A DNA stretch of 8,588 nt, taken from contig NYYH01000014.1 of assembly GCA_002686705.1 (NCBI GenBank), forward strand, positions 1 through 8,588, given 5' to 3'. The position numbers and the translations under genes are program-made. The notes beneath the pieces are model-generated. The model worked only from the letters and a program-made list of their open reading frames with translations. It had not been told where the DNA came from and ran no database searches. This document shows positions 7,285 through 8,588 of this stretch, piece by piece (position 1 is the first letter of the stretch; the number at the start of each line of letters is the position of its first letter). Source of the DNA: Bacteroidota bacterium (lineage in GTDB: Bacteria > Bacteroidota > Bacteroidia > Bacteroidales > F082).

Positions 7285-7524
7285 TTATCCCTTTATGTTT
7301 TTTGATGCAACCGGTGCAGGTGCAGGTTTGATCCTTGTAGGAATCGAGAACTTTTTAGCTTTAATAATTTTATCCGTTTCGGTCTTAGACAAAGTGTTAA
7401 ATTTCTTCTCAGTAAAACGATTATGTTTTTTTTGCCCAAAGAACGAGAAAGCACCAATTGAAATAATTGCGATTGGGATTCTTTTTAAAAAATCTCGTCG
7501 TGGATTGTTACTAGTTTTCTGCAT
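7285..7524 (-). CDS. Small Tat-signal protein resembling the N-terminal region of the adjacent ferredoxin
   Basis: The product is 79 residues with a twin-arginine motif (PRRDFLKR, 8-15) and a hydrophobic core (IPIAIISIGAFSFF), then a basic, proline-rich tail (TRIKPAPAPVASKNIKG) without cysteines after export, hence no cluster or heme. Aligned by eye with the neighbouring ferredoxin, it shares MQK at the start, RRDFLK[KR][LI]P, and F-x-x-x-x-F-[KN]-T-L-[ST]-[KR]-x-E at the same distance from the signal. It ends about where the other protein's ferredoxin domain begins. It sits between the tetraheme lipoprotein (29 bp) and the ferredoxin (33 bp), in the same direction. It may be a small accessory subunit of the complex or the surviving stub of a duplicated ferredoxin gene. 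The intact frame and regular spacing favour a real gene. No function can be assigned. Confidence 0.6.
   Translation of the reverse strand: MQKTSNNPRRDFLKRIPIAIISIGAFSFFGQKKHNRFTEKKFNTLSKTETDKIIKAKKFSIPTRIKPAPAPVASKNIKG
7484..7502 (-). repeat. 19-bp direct repeat shared by the two neighbouring Tat signal coding regions
   Basis: The 19 bases TTTAAAAAATCTCGTCGTG (+ strand) occur here and again at 7208-7226. Both copies encode the R-R-D-F-L-K part of the Tat signals of adjacent genes, on the minus strand. Identity at the nucleotide level, including synonymous positions, supports a partial tandem duplication more than convergence on a motif. It is not part of a mobile element as far as can be seen. 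Confidence 0.6.
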
Positions 7525-7553
7525 AATAAATATAGATCTTAATTAGTTTATTA

Positions 7554-8126
7554 TTAAATATCCTCTTGTCGGCCTGGAGGTGGTAATGGCTTTATTGACT
7601 CAAATCTAGGTGAATGAGGATTGTGACAATGTACACATAGTAAATATTGTTTTTCTCCATTCCACTCCCCTGTCCTTTTTCCGTGTACACCAACTTTCCA
7701 ATCACGAAGTTTATCACCATGACACTGGCCACAAAGCAAATATGATTCGTCGTAACCAATAATTTTACCACTGGCAAGCTTTAGATAATCCCTGTCATCT
7801 ACATTATGACAATCAAGACACCATCTGTTTTCACTATCGTGATCAAAAGATTCAACAATTTCTTCATGCATGTCCAATACTCTTCTTTCCTGATTTGTTT
7901 CCCATTCGGCATCATGACATTCTGAACATGGAAATATATCTTCACTAAAAGGGGGTGCTGAAACAGCAATCTCAGTACTTTGATTATTTGAACTATTCGA
8001 AATTCCAATATTATCTCTATCATGTGAACTAGAAGTGCTCCTGCTACATCCAAATATCAATATCAAGGTTACACTAAAAAGAATAATAAATATTTGTATT
8101 GGTCGGCTATCAGAATTTTTCATCAC
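7554..8126 (-). CDS. Tetraheme c-type cytochrome lipoprotein (module 1, CbcS-like)
   Basis: This 190-residue exported heme protein is the first gene of the minus-strand block. The lipoprotein signal peptide has a hydrophobic stretch (10-25) ending in I24-F25-G26-C27. A Ser/Asn-rich linker (28-56) follows, with four CXXCH motifs: CSECH (67-71), CLDCH (103-107), CGQCH (132-136) and CVHCH (164-168). The last continues as NPHSPRF, then a Pro-rich tail (KPLPPPGRQ). Extra His at 87, 96, 148 and 171 are candidate second axial ligands. A tetraheme lipoprotein followed by a Tat four-cluster ferredoxin and a DsrP-like NrfD protein matches the composition of Geobacter Cbc4 (CbcSTU). DsrJ, the cognate in DsrMKJOP, has three hemes. 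It probably links the membrane complex to soluble cytochromes. Two Met codons open the frame (8126 and 8123); neither has a Shine-Dalgarno. Confidence 0.85.
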   Translation of the reverse strand: MMKNSDSRPIQIFIILFSVTLILIFGCSRSTSSSHDRDNIGISNSSNNQSTEIAVSAPPFSEDIFPCSECHDAEWETNQERRVLDMHEEIVESFDHDSENRWCLDCHNVDDRDYLKLASGKIIGYDESYLLCGQCHGDKLRDWKVGVHGKRTGEWNGEKQYLLCVHCHNPHSPRFESIKPLPPPGRQEDI

Positions 8127-8373
8127 GAACTTATATTATTAATATTAAACGCGTTGCTTTAATCTATTAAACTCACATACTATTCAGCTGATTTAGGATT
8201 ATAACACAGCATTATAAAAAGATTCAGCTGCAAAAAATATGAAACTCATAACTAATTGACATATAGATGGTTAACGACCCAATGACTTGATTCCAATTCA
8301 GAAGATGTGTCAAAAGTTACATACTTACTTTTGTAAAAGTAGCTGCTTAGCTTAATTAATTTATATAACGTGA

Positions 8374-8389
8374 TATGATATAAATCATA
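8374..8389. promoter_or_regulatory. Candidate FNR/CRP-family operator
   Basis: TATGAT-ATAA-ATCATA is a perfect dyad with 6-bp arms. Its centre reads TGAT-N4-ATCA, the core of the FNR consensus TTGAT-N4-ATCAA, with only the outermost base of each half-site differing. It lies about 250 bp upstream of the first gene of an apparently anaerobic electron-transfer operon, where an oxygen- or redox-responsive regulator would make sense. The distance is large for direct promoter control, and AT-rich DNA makes chance matches possible. Confidence 0.35.
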
Positions 8390-8398
8390 AAAAGATAA

Positions 8399-8446
8399 AT
8401 TTAGATTGAATCTAAATATTGAGTGAACTCAATCATAAATTATGAT
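8399..8446. repeat. Three back-to-back perfect dyads
   Basis: ATTTAGATT-G-AATCTAAAT (8399-8417) abuts ATTGAGT-GA-ACTCAAT (8418-8433), which overlaps by two bases ATCATAA-A-TTATGAT (8432-8446). Arms are 9, 7 and 7 bp with centres of 1, 2 and 1 nt. Such tight centres suit dimeric protein-binding sites better than RNA hairpins. The three sequences differ, so they are not copies of one operator. Confidence 0.5.
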
Positions 8447-8588
8447 GATGATTCTTTACGAAGGATTTAGCACTGAATTAATTGAGCAAACAATATATAA
8501 TAACCTCACGTTATGAGTATTAGAAAATACATGTATTGAGTATTCATCAATTAATGAGATGAACAATTCAAACTATTCCACTGTGATG

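Larger units (their letters stand above)
8127..8588. other. 462-bp noncoding region upstream of the cytochrome operon
   Basis: No convincing reading frame exists here on either strand; an ATG at 8514 stops after eight codons. The region is very AT-rich. From 8326 rightwards it carries many perfect short dyads: 8326-8341, 8374-8389, 8399-8417, 8418-8433, 8432-8446, 8526-8537 (AATACATGTATT) and 8543-8563 (TTCATC-N9-GATGAA). It also has short direct repeats: ATTCAGCTG at 8182-8190 and 8222-8230, and TGAGTATT at 8514-8521 and 8537-8544. TACTTTTG (8326-8333, + strand) fits a -7 element but lacks a good -33 partner. It presumably contains the promoter of the minus-strand operon; no exact TAnnTTTG was found on that strand. 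Confidence 0.6.

Noticed and set aside
7295..7546. + strand open frame of 83 codons over the small Tat gene
   Set aside because: The minus-strand frame has a clear Tat motif, correct operon direction and regular spacing; the + frame has no recognisable feature.
7592..8053. Two minus-strand open frames of 61 and 84 codons inside the tetraheme lipoprotein gene
   Set aside because: They are alternative-frame shadows; the main frame has a lipoprotein signal and four heme motifs spread across its length.
2774..8126. Assignment as a true DsrMKJOP, polysulfide reductase or nitrite reductase operon
   Set aside because: No DsrM/DsrK, molybdopterin subunit or pentaheme nitrite reductase is present, and the heme subunit has four motifs rather than the three of DsrJ.
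8365..8514. 9-bp inverted repeat ATAACGTGA (8365-8373) and TCACGTTAT (8506-8514) flanking the dyad array, as ends of a mobile element
   Set aside because: The arms are short, no target-site duplication is visible and nothing coding lies between them; chance is adequate in AT-rich DNA.
1..8588. CRISPR array, tRNA, rRNA, riboswitch or insertion sequence
   Set aside because: No regularly spaced repeats, cloverleaf-like stretch, conserved RNA sequence or transposase frame was seen on reading both strands.

Overview
The window is AT-rich, and three features suggest a Bacteroidota (Bacteroidetes) genome or a close relative. One is a promoter of the Bacteroidetes form (TTG-N19-TAnnTTTG) ahead of the first complete cytochrome gene. 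The second is a signal peptide ending in an 'xAQ' context. The third is the near absence of Shine-Dalgarno sequences, with one striking exception. The assignment comes from sequence style only; I could not search a database.

Layout. On the + strand at the left edge lie the 3' end of a membrane cytochrome b gene (1-374) and a secreted tetraheme cytochrome c (508-1002). They converge on a long minus-strand block and share a perfect bidirectional hairpin terminator (1013-1067). Read in its own direction (right to left), the minus-strand block encodes: a tetraheme c-type lipoprotein (8126-7554); a 79-residue Tat-signal protein (7524-7285); a Tat-exported protein with four [4Fe-4S] motifs (7251-6352); and a 10-helix NrfD/DsrP-type membrane protein (6309-5059). 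After a 124-bp gap come a 69-residue membrane-anchored monoheme cytochrome (4934-4725), a second Tat-exported four-cluster ferredoxin (4734-3970), a second NrfD-family protein (3970-2774), and a polytopic DUF2339-like membrane protein (2706-1075). The right end (8127-8588) is noncoding and rich in small perfect dyads, including one like an FNR/CRP-family operator.

How the genes fit together. Two complete 'heme c + 4x[4Fe-4S] + NrfD' modules sit in tandem, with a third quinone-type candidate (cytochrome b plus tetraheme c) alongside. None has a molybdopterin or other catalytic subunit. The right-hand module has the composition of the Geobacter Cbc4 complex (CbcS tetraheme lipoprotein, CbcT Fe-S protein, CbcU NrfD-like) and of DsrJOP without DsrMK. 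The simplest inference is a set of membrane complexes passing electrons between menaquinol and periplasmic cytochromes, for anaerobic respiration and possibly extracellular electron transfer. Direction, partner and terminal acceptor cannot be read from this window.

Oddities worth attention are: a Cys-to-Tyr change at a cluster ligand of the second ferredoxin; a monoheme cytochrome that looks like the two ends of a larger multiheme protein joined together; a small Tat protein that copies the N-terminal region of the next gene; and the dyad array upstream of the operon.
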